Source of the DNA: Pelargonium cotyledonis
Lineage: Eukaryota; Streptophyta; Magnoliopsida; Geraniales; Geraniaceae
Length of the DNA stretch: 34,488 nt
Assembly (NCBI GenBank): GCA_036897625.1
Contig: JAYMTA010000220.1
Location: 1-34,488 of the forward strand
Direction of reading: 5' to 3'
The translations under genes and the position numbers were made by a program. The stretch's first letter is position 1. Each line of letters opens with the position of its first letter. Under the pieces are notes generated by a model, which was not told the DNA's origin, did no database searches, and saw only the letters and a list, made by a program, of their open reading frames with translations. Positions 9,558 through 22,500 of this stretch are shown here, piece by piece.

Positions 9558-11230
9558 TCAGGGTATAGGATTGTACTTGAGATGTTGCTCGTAGAAGTTG
9601 ATCAACTGGCATCATTACAGACGATTAATGAGAGAGTAGAAACAGAGATAATCATAATACAAACAAATAAATGCACTATACAGTAAAATGGAGTGCCCAG
9701 CGCAGCCACCATTGTGGAGCCTAAGCAAGGTCATTCATGTACATATCTTTACCCAAAGTTGGCAATTTGGACACCAACCCACAGGTGTCCTAAATCTAGC
9801 TTGCATTTTGGTGAGTTCGGGTCACATAAAAATACTCCGTTTAGTTTTTGGGTCGGATCATGTTTGCAAATGAAAAGGTGTGAGTTAGATCTTTTCAACC
9901 CAAACCCTTGTTAGAATCTCAAATTCACCCCCTAAATGGTTGAACCCCCAAAACCCAACCCAATACCTTAATCATGGTTGTTAGAATCTCATATTCACTA
10001 CCGAATCTCCTATGGATTAGAATCGAGAAAGAATCACCAGATTTTCCCAATTCTTGATACGATTCTTCCGATTCACATACGCTGGTTCATAAGAGGCTAA
10101 TTGTACCAGATCAGGTCAAATTTGTCTCGACCCATATTGAGGCAAAGTTATTTTTTATACTTTTAACTTATTAAGTTGTTTTTTTTTTGAAGCCAAAGAA
10201 ACTTATATTATTAATTCATGCAAAAGTTCAAAGCTTGGATCAACGCTGGGAGACTATCTGGGGTGACCCAAGAACACCGACCAGACATGGAACTAGAAGC
10301 CCTAGCAATAGAGTGAGCAACTACATTCGCTGACAGTTGTTTGTTTTAGGTTTAAATTTTAACTTCTTCTTTTTCTAATAATAATTCAAATATTTATCAT
10401 ATAACTCTTTTAAAAAGTTTTGTGTGATTCCACCTGAATGTTTCAATTCATAAAGCTCGCATTCCGATTCCTGATTTGAATCGGGATTTAACATCCATGA
10501 TCTGAATTGTCTGATCTAGCTTTACCCCTACTTTTGCAGGGAGATTGTTTCCCTTACTCGAACTCATGAACTTAAGGTCACAAGGTAGCAAACTTAATGA
10601 TGCGCCGAAGGCTCACCCTCAAAAACTAATCAAATAGGGTTTTAAGATATAGACATAAAATTGGAAAAATACCAGAAGTGGATTATTAGCCTTGAGAAAC
10701 TTGTTGTCCACCATTACTTCTTGTCCATCGGACCTACAAAGTAAGCAAACAAAAAAGTATGAATCCACCATCACTTGCTATCAGTGTATGAAACTGAGAA
10801 ACATGAAATCCACAATACACTCGATCTTTGTTCATTAATAATAACTATCATGGTAACATCTAAGTTACTTTTGGAAATACAAGGGGGAAAAAGCATTATG
10901 ACTTGGGACACAGAAAATGGATAAATTACATAAAGTTCATAAATTTACTAGCGCCTCCACAATTAGATTGACCTCCCATAAATCAGGAGACTGGCAAATA
11001 ACACAGTCAATCTTACCAACCGTCATGAACTCTGAAGAAATTTATGAGAAAATAAATCATAAAGTCACACATCAAAGTGAAACAATCAAAACCATTGGAG
11101 TTCATTTCACTGCTTTAGTTAGTTCTCAAAATTATAGGCCAAATTGACCCATTCCTCAAACAATCAATTTTCAAATTCTACACAAGATTTTTTTATCGCA
11201 TATTATTTTTTTGCCAAAATTTTTATCCCA

Positions 11231-11263
<33 letters not shown>

Positions 11264-14200
11264 AACTGTATCTAAAATCTGACTGCAATAGCCAAAGTTC
11301 GAGTGGTTTGCTCAATCAATTTTCAAATGGTTTTTGCAATAGTTGAGGAGTGCAGTAGCTCCCAAACCATAAATTTGGATTTTATTTATACCAAGAAATA
11401 ATATATAAAAAAAAAAAACAACTAGCTTATTCTGATCCATTAAATCTAAGTAGCTAAGCCCACCTACAATATGTTTTCACAGCTTTACCAAACTCTATCA
11501 GCTTTTCTATCAAAAATAACTTCTCAAGAACTATTTTTAAACAACTTTATTAATTTCTTAGGAAACCTTTTACAGGATTCAGCAATATGAAACTGGACGT
11601 TACTCAGGACTCTGGGCATTGAAGCATTTAATGCATCATCACTTAATACAAAGGATTGGAAGTAAAGAGCTAGATGACAAACCTCATGGCCTTGAAGATT
11701 ACTGAGACATCCTGAACATTGTTTGCTATTGAAGCTGAATAACTTATCGGCTGGATGATTTGAATGACACCAGATGTATTCTTGTGATTAGAATCATCCC
11801 CTGCTATAGCATGTTTTTCATTCCGTAGTTGTTCAAGTGAGCCACCAGAGTCAAATGTGATGTTTGTTGCACACGAGGCTAAATCTTGCTTAAACCTTTT
11901 CACAGAACTAGACTTTCTTCTCTTTGCTCCAGTACGACGATTGTTCAGAGTCGGTTCCACACAGTCAACCTGGGTAAGCCTTTTGTTGGGGCAACTACCA
12001 TCTGAAATCTTGGTTTCTTGAAAATGTGTTGCCAGTTTATCCTCAGCTGCTTCATTGGTCAAGACTGCTCCTTTAAGCTCACTAAGCTTTGGATCATATT
12101 CATTTCCCTCTCTACGTCCGTAATTTTTATTAGAAACATTTGCAAAACAACCGTTCACATTGAGTGGCCTGGTTGTTTCGTGAGCAATGCCATCTCGATC
12201 AAACTCTCCTACACGGAATGAGCTTACAGATTGAGGAGCTACAAGAGGATCAGCCAGTCCAAAATTGTTGAGTGAAGCAGTGGGCGGAGTTTCATCCGAA
12301 TTGAAGTCTGCACCAGTTACATTATAGGAAGCAGAGGTGGAATGATGATGTTGCTGCTGCTTCTTCTTTGGTAGAGTAAGAGTAGCGGAAGACTTGCGTT
12401 TGCGTTTTCGAGAATGTTTTCCTGATGTCAAGCTTCAAAAGCAGAAAGGAAAGGCTATGCATATGAAAAACTAAAAATAAAGATACTACATACCATTATA
12501 CACGAGTACTTGAAAACTAAGAAAAGTAAATTATAAAATATCAATGTCACAAATTGTGTGCTGTTTTGTTTTGTTTTTTTCCAAGGGAACCTAATCACTC
12601 AAATAACCACAAGACACACTTCTTTCAAAGAGTTCGTGAGTTCAAATATCATCGAGTGGGGTGGGGATTGGCTCACTGGGCTTCCATTTCAGACCAAAAA
12701 TGAATAGCAACAACAACAAAGCTATTTTCTGAACAATGTTGGGATCGGCTACATCTATCCTTTAGCAAAACTCTTTTGGATTCTCTTCTCGTACTCTCCT
12801 CTTTAAGCCAAGTGTTATTGTAGCTTTCCTCACAACTTATTTACGTGTTAACTTAAGCCTAACCCCCAAAATTAAAGTAAGCTTTGAATAAAGATGACAG
12901 AAAGGAAAATACATATATATACCTCTCCTCAAAAGCATCAATAACATCAGAGCAAGATTGCAAGTTCTCCAAGGGCTCCCAAGTATTGGCAGTCTCCGGC
13001 CAGCCACGCCTTGAAAAGCAAAGTGAGAGTAAGCTTAAGATAAGATGGTTTTCCCATTGCATGTAAGTTTGTGAGTGAGCACACACACACTACAGAAATG
13101 CAAATACACAATCAAAGAAGCAAAATCAAGAACTCAAATTCCAAATGCCATATTGAATCCAAATCTATAACTATCCATTTGCATTCGAAACATCATTCTT
13201 GAAGCAAATGTAGAAACAAAAATTCATAATCAACAAAAAAAAAAAAAAAACATAAAAAGCAAGATATCGTGAACATAAATTCCAAATGACATAGTGAATC
13301 CAAATCCAAACCATAAATAGCCACTAGCATTGGAATTTTCATTCTAGAAGCAAATATAGGATACAAATATACAATAATTCATAATCAACAAAAACATAAA
13401 AATTAAAAATTAAAAAAAAAAAAAGCGAGAAATCGAGAACTAAAATACCAAATGCCATAGTGAATGCAAAACCAATTCCATAACTAGCCCTTTGCATTTG
13501 AATTCTCATTCCTGAAGCAAATATAGAAACAATAATTCATAATCAACAAAACAAAAACATAAAGAAGCAAGAAATTGAGAACTCAAATTCCGAATGCCAT
13601 AGTGAATCCAAATCCATAACTATGGAACAACTTAATCCCGATAGGGAAGCCCAACCCAAAAGACTAGTTTGATAGGTGGGAGAACTCATAGACTTAAGAA
13701 ACCCCTTGGTATATGGTATTTATCCGATGTGGGATTCATACCATTAGACATATCTATAAAGCCGACATTTGGGGCAGCCCTCTCTAAACGGTCTACTCTG
13801 GGCAGCCCACTATTGGTTCGCATGGTTCCACTATGGAAGGCTCTTAATAAAAGCACCAATGGAACAACTTAAGCCCAATAGGAGAGTCCAGACCTAAAGA
13901 CTAGTCTGACACATGGGAGAACCCATGGACTTAAGAAGGCCCTTGGTACATGATATTTATCTGATGTAGGATTCATTCCAAACTATCCATCTGCATTTTA
14001 ATAATCGTTTTCGGAGCAAATTTGGAAAGAAAAAAAAATAAATCATAATAAAAAATAAAATAAAAACATAAAGAATCAAGAAATTGAGAACTCAAATTCC
14101 AAATGCCATAGTGAATGCAAATGCCATAACTAGCCATTTGAATTTGAATTCTCATTCTCGAAGCAAATATAGAAATAGTAATTCATAATAAAAAAATAAA

Positions 14201-15249
14201 AAACATGAAGAAGCAAGAGATAGTGAACTCAAATCCAATTCCATAGCGAGCCATTTGCAAATGAATCATCACTCACAAAGCAAGTACAGAAACAATAATT
14301 CATAATCAACAAAAACAAAACCATAAAAAGCAAGAAATCGAGAATTAAAATTCCAAATGCCATATTAAGTGCAAATCCAATTCCACAACCAGCCATTTGC
14401 ATTCTCATTCTCAAAGCAGCGCAAAGCAATTACAGAAACAAATATTCATGAGTGACAAAAACAAACATAAAGAAGCAAGAAATCGAAAATTCAAATTCCA
14501 AATGCCATAGTGAATCCCAATCCATAACTAGCCATTTGCATTTAAATTATCATTATTGGAGCAAGTATAGAAACAATAAGCTATTATCAACAAAAACATA
14601 TGGAAGCAAGATATAGAGAACTCAAATTCCGAATGCCACAGTGAATCCAAATCTGATTCCATAACTACACATTTGCATTTGAATTTCCATTCTATAACCA
14701 GATACAGAAACAATAATTCATAATCAACAAAAACATAAGGAGGAGATACACACCATTTGATGAGATACTGAAGCTGACCCTAACAAAACAAAAAACAAAA
14801 AATCAGAACAAGCAAAGAAGATAGTAGTAGTAGCAAGCAAGCAAGTATCAGTAAAATTAAAATTGAAAACAGAATAGAAAGTTTAAACCGAAGAGAGAGT
14901 GAGAGAGAGAGACCTTGCGGATCCTTTTGCGACGAACAGCTTCGATCTCGTAGAAGCCCTCATCGAGCTTGCTCTTCTCCTCCTCCTCCACCTCCTCCTC
15001 CACCTCCTCCTCTTCCTCTCTTCCATTTCCTCCAAGCTCTCGCTCTCGGACCTCCTCTCGCTCCTCCTCCTCCCCCTCCTCCTGCTGTTCCGATTCTTCT
15101 TCGTCGCCTTCTTCGTATCGCCGAAACTGTAGATTCTGATTATGTGTATGGCCATGAGACGATTCTTCACAGTCACCATTTCGCATTGAGAGCGACGACG
15201 AAGCGTCTCTCCCTCCTTCTGCGCTCTTCTTCTTCGCTCCTCCCTTCAT
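9558..15249 (-). CDS. LHP1: LIKE HETEROCHROMATIN PROTEIN 1 (TERMINAL FLOWER 2), Polycomb reader
   Basis: Six exons (15249-14914, 14779-14754, 13009-12923, 12432-11683, 10733-10673, 9605-9558) join in frame to 435 residues. Residues 1-96 are Gly- and Glu-rich. The chromodomain (97-150) reads [42 protein letters not shown]; cage aromatics by analogy with HP1 are Y100, W121 and W124. The hinge holds basic signals RKRKRK and [14 protein letters not shown]. The chromo shadow domain (375-435) reads [54 protein letters not shown]1 binds H3K27me3 and works with PRC2 to keep genes such as FT and FLC silent. The start at 15249 (AAAAATGAAGGGAGG) gives the family's MKGG-type N-terminus. Upstream the frame stays open to 15360 but without an ATG. 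Intron 2 carries a large tandem array and a TRIM. Confidence 0.94.
9747..9912. repeat. GGGTC-type dispersed element (family A) in LHP1 intron 5
   Basis: It starts near AGTTGGCAATTTGGACACC, contains GTTCGGGTCACATAAAAATA and GTTTTTGGGTCGG, and ends in a pyrimidine/CCC-rich stretch TTTCAACCCAAACCC. These are the words shared by the other family A copies. Confidence 0.55.
10170..10347 (-). mobile_element. 5'-truncated LINE tail (RNase H end) in LHP1 intron 5
   Basis: Read on the minus strand, the segment encodes [17 protein letters not shown] followed by RCSWVTP and a stop, like the C-terminal end of the RNase H domain of plant L1-type LINEs. It continues through a short 3' UTR to an A run (plus-strand T run at 10181-10188). 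AGTTGTTT flanks both ends and may be a short target-site duplication. It has the same orientation as LHP1. Confidence 0.6.
12565..12765. mobile_element. Au-like SINE in LHP1 intron 3
   Basis: The stretch contains a B-box-like GTTCGTGAGTTCAAATATC, a central GGGGTGGGGATTGG, then CAACAACAACAAAGC and TTGGGATCGGCTACAT. The last two match the conserved 3' part of plant Au SINEs (AACAACAACAAAGCC, GGGGTCGGCTA). Ends were not fixed exactly. Confidence 0.6.
13105..14745. repeat. Tandem array of about 9-10 units in LHP1 intron 2
   Basis: Units of roughly 120-165 bp share the words CTCAAATTCCAAATGCCATA, GTGAAT(C/G)CAAAT, CCATAACTAGCCATTTGCAT, AATTCTCATTCTCGAAGCAA, TATAGAAACAATAATTCAT and AATCAACAAAAACATAAAGA. 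The CCAAATGCCATA word is recognisable at 13144, 13284, 13449, 13592, 14099, 14354, 14499 and 14630; a partial unit lies near 14225. Variable A runs separate units. The array ends about 10 bp before the donor of LHP1's 26-bp exon and about 100 bp after the chromodomain exon. A TRIM interrupts one unit. Confidence 0.88.
13623..13980 (-). mobile_element. TRIM (miniature LTR retrotransposon) fossil inside the LHP1 intron array
   Basis: Two direct repeats of 121 bp (13623-13743 and 13860-13980) flank a 116-bp interior. Read on the minus strand each repeat starts TGG and ends CCA, fitting the TG...CA rule for LTRs. The 5-bp AACTA at 13618-13622 and again at 13981-13985 is the target-site duplication, and it splits one unit of the tandem array. 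The two LTRs differ by roughly a fifth by eye, so the copy is old. It has no coding capacity, as usual for TRIMs. Confidence 0.8.
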
Positions 15250-16535
15250 TTTTGTCTCCCTTGATTCACTCGCTTGTGCGTACAAATTTGCTGAACCAGA
15301 AGTGAAGTGACGTTGTTGAGCTCCTTCTTCTGCAATACGATGCTCTGACCTTGATTTCAATTTCTCAGAAACTCAGAATCTGCCATATCCAGAGCTCAGG
15401 TTTCTTCGTTTTCTTCTCTTTTCCCGGAAACCCAAACCAAGCAAGAAAATATTAATTTCAGGGTTTATGTGTATTTAATATTTTCTCCTTCAGTCATGTT
15501 TTCTCTGAATTTATAAATGATTCTCTATATTTTCAAATTTTTAATGCTACATTATTACATTTTCGAATTTAAATAGAGACGACAAAATTGAGTCTGAGTT
15601 TGCGAACGCTCGAAATTAGGATTCATGTTTTTCGGATTCAGCTCGCGTAAATAAGATTCGGTCATTTTACGAGACCGATAGAATTAAGTTTGTACTACAA
15701 TAGGTAATATTGTGGGTTAGAACGTTTTAATCCCGCCCAACTCAAAATAGTCACGGTTTGCAAATATTATGTGTAAAATGTGTCTGTGTGTTTGGCTCTA
15801 GTTTTCACTAAAAGAGTTCGAGTTAAACCTTTTGAACACAAACTAAAAAAAAAAATCAATCGGAAGCTTAAATTATCGACTATATTTCTTAATTGTAGGA
15901 TCTAACGGTCAATTTGGCATAGTTAGCCATTTGTTACTCATGTTATTTAATATTCCATTAACACGAAATTAGTAGAAATTGATTTGAATAGTCTTATCTT
16001 TTTGTTGGTTCCACTGTCGTTATTAGAACTTCATAATTGATCCACTTGGTACGCGTCGTTATCATCTCTGCTTTCACTGTATGTTAGTTCACGAGAGCAT
16101 TCTCATTTTAAGACTAGTAGCTAATTAAAACTCGCTAGTTAAGCCGTAAATCAATTTAGAGCAATTCACAAACACAAATTTATTCCAAGAACGTAATTAA
16201 AATCTTCGCTTTTAAACATTTGACAGTTACATAATCGAACCCTACTAAAAGAATTGTTTCTATAGACAACCATTTTTAAGTAATCTAAACATAAGAGATG
16301 AAAAAATATTACAACCCATCCCTAGGAAGAAGAAGAAAGAAAAAAAAAAAACAATATTGATGCCAAGCACAAGCTTTTTTAGGCCTCAAACCTCTAAGGC
16401 ACTGATCAGAAAGTCATAATCCAAACACGACAAACGAGAATCTCGTTCTCGAACGGGGTTCTCATTCTCGTTCTCGATTCCTAATTCACAACAAAAATTC
16501 TGATCCAAATGCTACGTAAAACTCTCAGTTCAACG
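15250..16535. other. LHP1 promoter side and SIG2 3' flank
   Basis: 15250 to about 15480 holds the LHP1 leader and proximal promoter (minus strand). The rest is AT-rich with no gene. At 16435-16490 a run of TCTCGTTCTCG / CATTCTCGTTCTCG words resembles a dispersed GAGAACGAGAAT-type repeat also hinted at 28430-28490 and 28930-28990. The SIG2 3' UTR likely lies near 16300-16535. Nothing else is recognised. Confidence 0.45.
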
Positions 16536-19500
16536 TCATGAACTATGGAGATACGATTTAAGATGTCCTATTCTCTTCTTGCTCTTCAGCTTTCGCATCC
16601 CGCAAGCTTCGATTTGCCTCACTCTCTCTCTGCTTATACCCATTATTTCGCCGATCTCTTGCAATGCCTTCTCTCTTCCATCTTCCATCCCGTACCTCCA
16701 CCTAATGACTTGCCTTTCACGCGGGTTGAGCGTGTCCAAGACCTTCTCAAGGTCTTCCCTCATGAACTTCCTCGTAACCTCCTCTTCGGGGCTTTCCTCG
16801 TCAGGATCAAACAAATAGTCCTGCGGAGAACAAAAAAATATCAATGAAATGGAATGCACCGAACAGATCACTGAGGTTTGCATTTCAGCGTATTGCTTAA
16901 AAACTATAATTAGGAGTATGGGCGTGCATTGGTCAGGGACCAAATGGACTGAAAAATAAATAATTTTTTGCTTTTTGAAGAAAACAATTATGAAATTTTG
17001 AAAAAACCCACAATAGGAGTAAACTAAGTGAACAATATAATGAAGTGTATTGTACCAAGTGTAATATATATAGTGTAAATACATTTTCAAACCAAATTTC
17101 GATCTGGACTGGATCAGACCACCAGACCGAACCTATCCCGCCTGGACCAGTCCGGTCCCAGTTTGGTTGGCCCAGAAAAAATCAGTCTAAACCCAATTGT
17201 ATAAGAGTTTTAACGACAAACAAGTAAATACGGTTAGCTAGGTCATTTCACACAATTTCATAATTAACTGTGGATACCTTAAAATGACACTTATGCAGGA
17301 ACAGAGATAGTAAGTACTAAGTACTAAAGTAGAATGGAAGTAGAACAAACCGAAGGTTTAGAATTAGAATCCTCAAACCCGCTAAACCCCGACTTCTGTT
17401 CCAAGGATATGGGTGGTCTAGGAGACAGTTGTACGGCGCGCAGCTTCTTCATTGACAGACCAGATGCCTCCGCAAGTTCTTCATCATTCGGATATCTTTG
17501 GTGTTTGGTATGGAATTTCTTCCTAGCCTCCCTCACTCTATAACTCAAGTCCACCATGTTTACCTGTCATGGAAAATATGCATATACATATAGCTCGTGA
17601 AGCTCAATAAAACGAGGAAAACCGTGTCCCTGTTCAAAGAATACTAATAATTTTTTTATGTACCTCACAAACACAAACTTACCGGTATACGAAGTAACCT
17701 GGATTCAACAGACAGAGCCCTCCGCATAGCCTGTCTAATCCACCAGTGAGCATAAGTAGAGAACTTGAATCCCCTTGAAGGATCAAATTTTTCCGCTCCT
17801 TTGACTAGGCCGAGACACCCTGCCTGTGCAAGTCAATGAGCAAAATTTAGATATTAAACAGCATCGATAGTTGATCTAATTTTAGCGATAAATGTATTCT
17901 TTCACCCTTTAATTTTTAAGCCCTAATTCATAATGTTAAAAGTATCCCGCATTGCAAAAATGCGAAGTTTAGTACAACTTGATAAACTAGTTGGGCCATC
18001 CACCTAGAATTGGCAATTCGAGTTTCGGATCAGGTTTTAAGGGCTAAAAAGACCTACCCGATCCGCAAGAGATGTCGGGTCGGGTCGGGAATTGTATATT
18101 AGAAATCTGTGGGTGAGGGTGGGCTTGCCTGTCCCAAAAAATCAACCGTCTCTATTTTATGAGACCCGAAAAATAGAGTGTCTCCAGGTTCGGGTCCAAG
18201 TTCTACCTCCACCAAATAGTTTAAGCTTTGGGGTTGGCTTAAAGTTTAGCATGATATTAGAGCATGTTGGGTTTTGACCTAGTGACTTGTTTGTGTTGTC
18301 TCCCTGATAACTATTGGTCCACATGCAAGGTCCGCTTTGTTGTCCAGCCTACATGTGTGGTAGACTTGGCAATTCGGATTTCGGGTTCAAGTTGAAAAGG
18401 GCAAACCCGAACCTGGGCCGCAAGAGTACCCAATCCGGCCCATAGTATTCCGCTTGGAAATGTGAGTCGGATTTCGAGTGTCCACAGTTTTGGGTCCAAG
18501 TTGTCAGCTCTAACATTGGGGGGAGTGTTGTAGTATTTCATATTAGAGGAATGTGACTTTTGATACCACTTCATTTACTAGTTGGGTCTTCCACCTTATA
18601 GCTTGTACTTTTGGGTCAGATAAAGGTTAACACTTGGTGAATAAATGTTACGCCTTTGTTTTCCGGGACTTAACTATTTCCGATTATGCTTTAGTTCTAT
18701 GTTGGCTTGTAAATAGGCCTTGCAATATGGTTACACTTTTGCATGTTCAGAGCTTATTTCATTCTCGGTCTTTGTTTCATTGAAGACAATGAAATTTTTA
18801 CCGGAGAAAAAAAATACAGCATCATAGAGCACACAACTCGCACAAAGTTGTTTTACAACAACTTTTTTCATTTTTGTGTGTGGATAATTTAAACCTTCAA
18901 TGGCGAGAAAGGGAATACATACCGCAACAAGATCTTGAAGACCCAATCCAGCTTTCAGATACCTTTTCGCAATGGAAATAACAAGCCGTATGTTGCTTCT
19001 AACCATTTTGTCCTTGCAATCCATACCGTAATATATCCTTTTCATCAGTGTTTTCTGATCAACTCCTGCTGCAGAAGCAAATTGTGCAAACGTTGGCTCA
19101 CCCTGACAACGTACTTTGAGCTCCTCCTCTAGCCTTTCCAGTTTCAATAGGTCCTATTTTTTGTCGGTGAACAGAATATTAAAAAAAATATCCAGTTTAA
19201 CAAAAATAGTGGAAGATAAACACACATATCAAAAGCATATATAACTGATAAATAACTCGTATACAACTTTAAAAATAATAATTCAATGACCCGTTATGCC
19301 CAAGAATGTGAAATACAAAATGGTTGATGCAGACTATTTTACATTCATTTCCGGCAAACAGCATGACAAAGATCGGGTCACATCCAAAATAGGGCTGACA
19401 ATTTGGGTCGTGAACATATGACTCAACACGAACATGACAAATTTAAGTGGGTTTGGATTCAGTTTAATTGTGTTCGTGTCGGCTAACCCAACCCGTTTAG

Positions 19501-22500
19501 CTAATCATTCTTGTTCGTGTCAAACCCGTTTGACCCATCTAACTAGTTTAATTAAACGTGTCGTAGAACGCATTTAACAGCGCACTCATTTAAGGATAAG
19601 ATGGTAACTCTTAAAACATATAGTGTCCAAATAACTCCTATAAATTGAATGGGTCGAACATATTGAGCCAGGTTGGGTCAATAAAAAATATTAACTCAAA
19701 TTGCCATCCCTAATCCAAAATATTGATGAACACGAATTGCCACCCCTAATCCAAAATATTAATTCAAATTTGAAAAACCTGATAGTAGACTAGGGTAAAA
19801 GGCTTTTACAAAATTGTGACTTGTCAAGTGGTTAAGCATGATATCCAGCATTACCTAAGTATCTTTGGTAACAAGACAGTTCTAAAGAATGTGATGAACA
19901 CAGAACATGAGTATTATTAATATCTAAACCTTACCTGTATTCCTTCTGACAAAATCCGTTCTTCATCCATAGTGAGAAGCCTGGTACCGTTGACAGCTGC
20001 TCTTAGATGTCCGAGAGGATCATTGGGATTTATTTTGTAAGAAGTAGCACGTTTATTTTTCCTGCGGCGGGTATGACTCGCTTTCACTGACGCAAGAGTA
20101 GCAGCTTTTTCTGCTGCTCTTGCTCTTTTGGCTTTTCTTTCACTTTGGCGATTAGATCTCACAGCAGCTGCACTGGAAAGTTGCTCCAGAAATTTCAACT
20201 CTTCATTCGTTGGCTCCAGACAACTAGATTCATTAGTCGGATATTGGAGAGAGCATTCTTCCATTTCTCCCATTTGACTTTGAGCTCCAACAAAAACTCC
20301 TACGTCACTAGTTTCTTCGGTTTCAATACACTGCTGAACCCAATTAGACTGCATAGCATTCACTTCGGACAAAATTATAGGTTTACTTTTTTTATCACAG
20401 TTTCGGAATTCGTTAATCATCATAGCTTTTGCATCCTCTGCTACCTGGACGGCATCTTGTGAAAAAGAGCCCGCTGCGGCGGCGGCGGCAGCAATAACAG
20501 CCTCATCACTCGTAACAAGCTTTTCCCGAGCCAAAGTTGCTTCAAAGCTTGCCTGGAGATAAAATATAATTTTTAGCATAATTATCATATCAATGAACAG
20601 AAACCAAGAAACAAATGCCCTAAGTGACAAATCAAGAGCCTTTTTTCCAGATGTGAACCACAACAATTATTACTTTTATTGAAGCTGACCTAGAAGAAAG
20701 GTAACTTGAATAGAACTAAATGGAATGGTTTTCAAAAAAGTATAGGAAGACCAATCTGTTTGTTTCAACTCTTTTTATTGAATAAAATGACTTTACAAAC
20801 AAGCAGCCTAAGGCGCATGCTTCTATTGGTTTGAGTCTCGGTTGTTACGCTTGCTTATAAAAAAATGGTTTGGTTTGCATTAAAACCACCATAAGAAAGC
20901 TTAAGTATTCGGGTTGAAAAAATCTAACCCGAACACAAACAAGACCCGCAAGAGTATGGTTTTATATAGAATTTTTGTGTGGGTTGCCCGATCCAAAAAT
21001 TATCAGGTCTATTTTTTGTCCAAACCAGCAAAAATGTGGATCAGTTTGGGGTACCCACGTGTTTGGGTCCAAATTGTTAGCTCTAGACTAGATCTAAACT
21101 AGAGGATTTTGGGCAAAATTACAAAAACCGTATCTGCTTGAAAATGGAATAGAATGCAAGTTTGTTCACTAACATCGATCCTCATCATTTTATCGTTCAA
21201 TGAAATAGGGAATCTAAGGAAATTTGTTTGTTACGAGACAATACTAAAACGCACACAACATGCAATCAATATTTCCAACTTTATTTTAGCATGTCAAGTA
21301 TTTAAGTGTTAATGATACAGATAGAATAGTTCTCACCTCCGTGGGAGGACCAATAGCTTCCATATGTGTCCATCGACTTTGCGAAGAAACTGGATTCGAA
21401 TGTGCTTCTAAAGTGGATATTTGTAGCTTTTCCATGTCTAGCAATGTAGCAGTAGCCATTGATGTTGGCGCCGAAATTGTGGATAAAACGCATCGTGTCC
21501 GGAAATAAACAGGCCCTCGAATTTTCGCTGCATTTGTTAATCACTATGTCAAGAAAATGCTAATAAGATACTATGTGCTACAAAAATGGTGCAAACTAAC
21601 AATAGGCTTTCAGACATTTTACACTGCAACAGAAAATGAAGAATAATGCATCCATGAGAACAGTGAATTTTAAATTAATACATCATTTTGATTTTTCCTT
21701 CTAAAAATAATCGATTTGACAATTTGTTAAGAATAAATAAGATATGGTTCACACTCACATGTCATGACAATAAGATTCCTTTTGGAAGGATGTAATGAAA
21801 ATCAAACCCTCAATAATCCACCAGTTAATTCTTCATAGCATATGAATTGTCAAAATGAGACACTAATTCAAAAACGATGCCATTGATATATCTATGACGC
21901 TTGAAAAGTGTAGAGGACTAACTCAACTATAAACTTAAAACATAAGATGGTAGTTGAATGCCTAATATTGATTTATACTACTCTAACACACCCTCCCACG
22001 TGCAAGCATCGCTTCCCACATGGACTTGAAGTTGTGACCTCTAGGTCTAGGTCGAGCAGACTCTAATACCATGCAAAGGACCATCTCAACTAAGAACTTA
22101 AGTTGATAGTTGGATGTCCAATATTTGTTTTATACAATTCTAAAAAAAAAGGAAACAACAGCTCTAATTAAGTGGCAATACATGTTATATGCTCCAATGC
22201 CTTATCCCCCATATGTCTAAGAAACAAGTAGAAGATTTAGTAGAATAAGATGTTATGAAGTAGTTTTGTTTTCCAATTATTACAATGCACCTGGTATGAG
22301 GAAAAGACTTGTTTACAATTACTATTAGAATTAATGAAGTGCCATAGTTGTTTGGAAAGTCAAGAGGGAGGAAGATTAGAACTCCCACATTCGAACTATG
22401 GTCTAAAATTTAGTAAAGTGGGAAGCTAAGCCAGTAAATAACATTAACATAACATAACACAAAGTGATAAAACACAAGAGGGCCCAAGAACGAATAAGAT

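Noticed and set aside
13105-14745. CRISPR-like or centromeric satellite reading of the LHP1 array
   Set aside because: Units are contiguous without unique spacers, lie in a plant intron, and vary in length; they are an ordinary intronic minisatellite.
14899-15132. Plus-strand Leu-rich frame opposite LHP1 exon 1
   Set aside because: It is the antisense of the Glu-rich codon run of LHP1.
15250-15360. Longer LHP1 N-terminus to 15360
   Set aside because: The frame is open but begins with TTG, not ATG, and the ATG at 15249 gives the family-type start.
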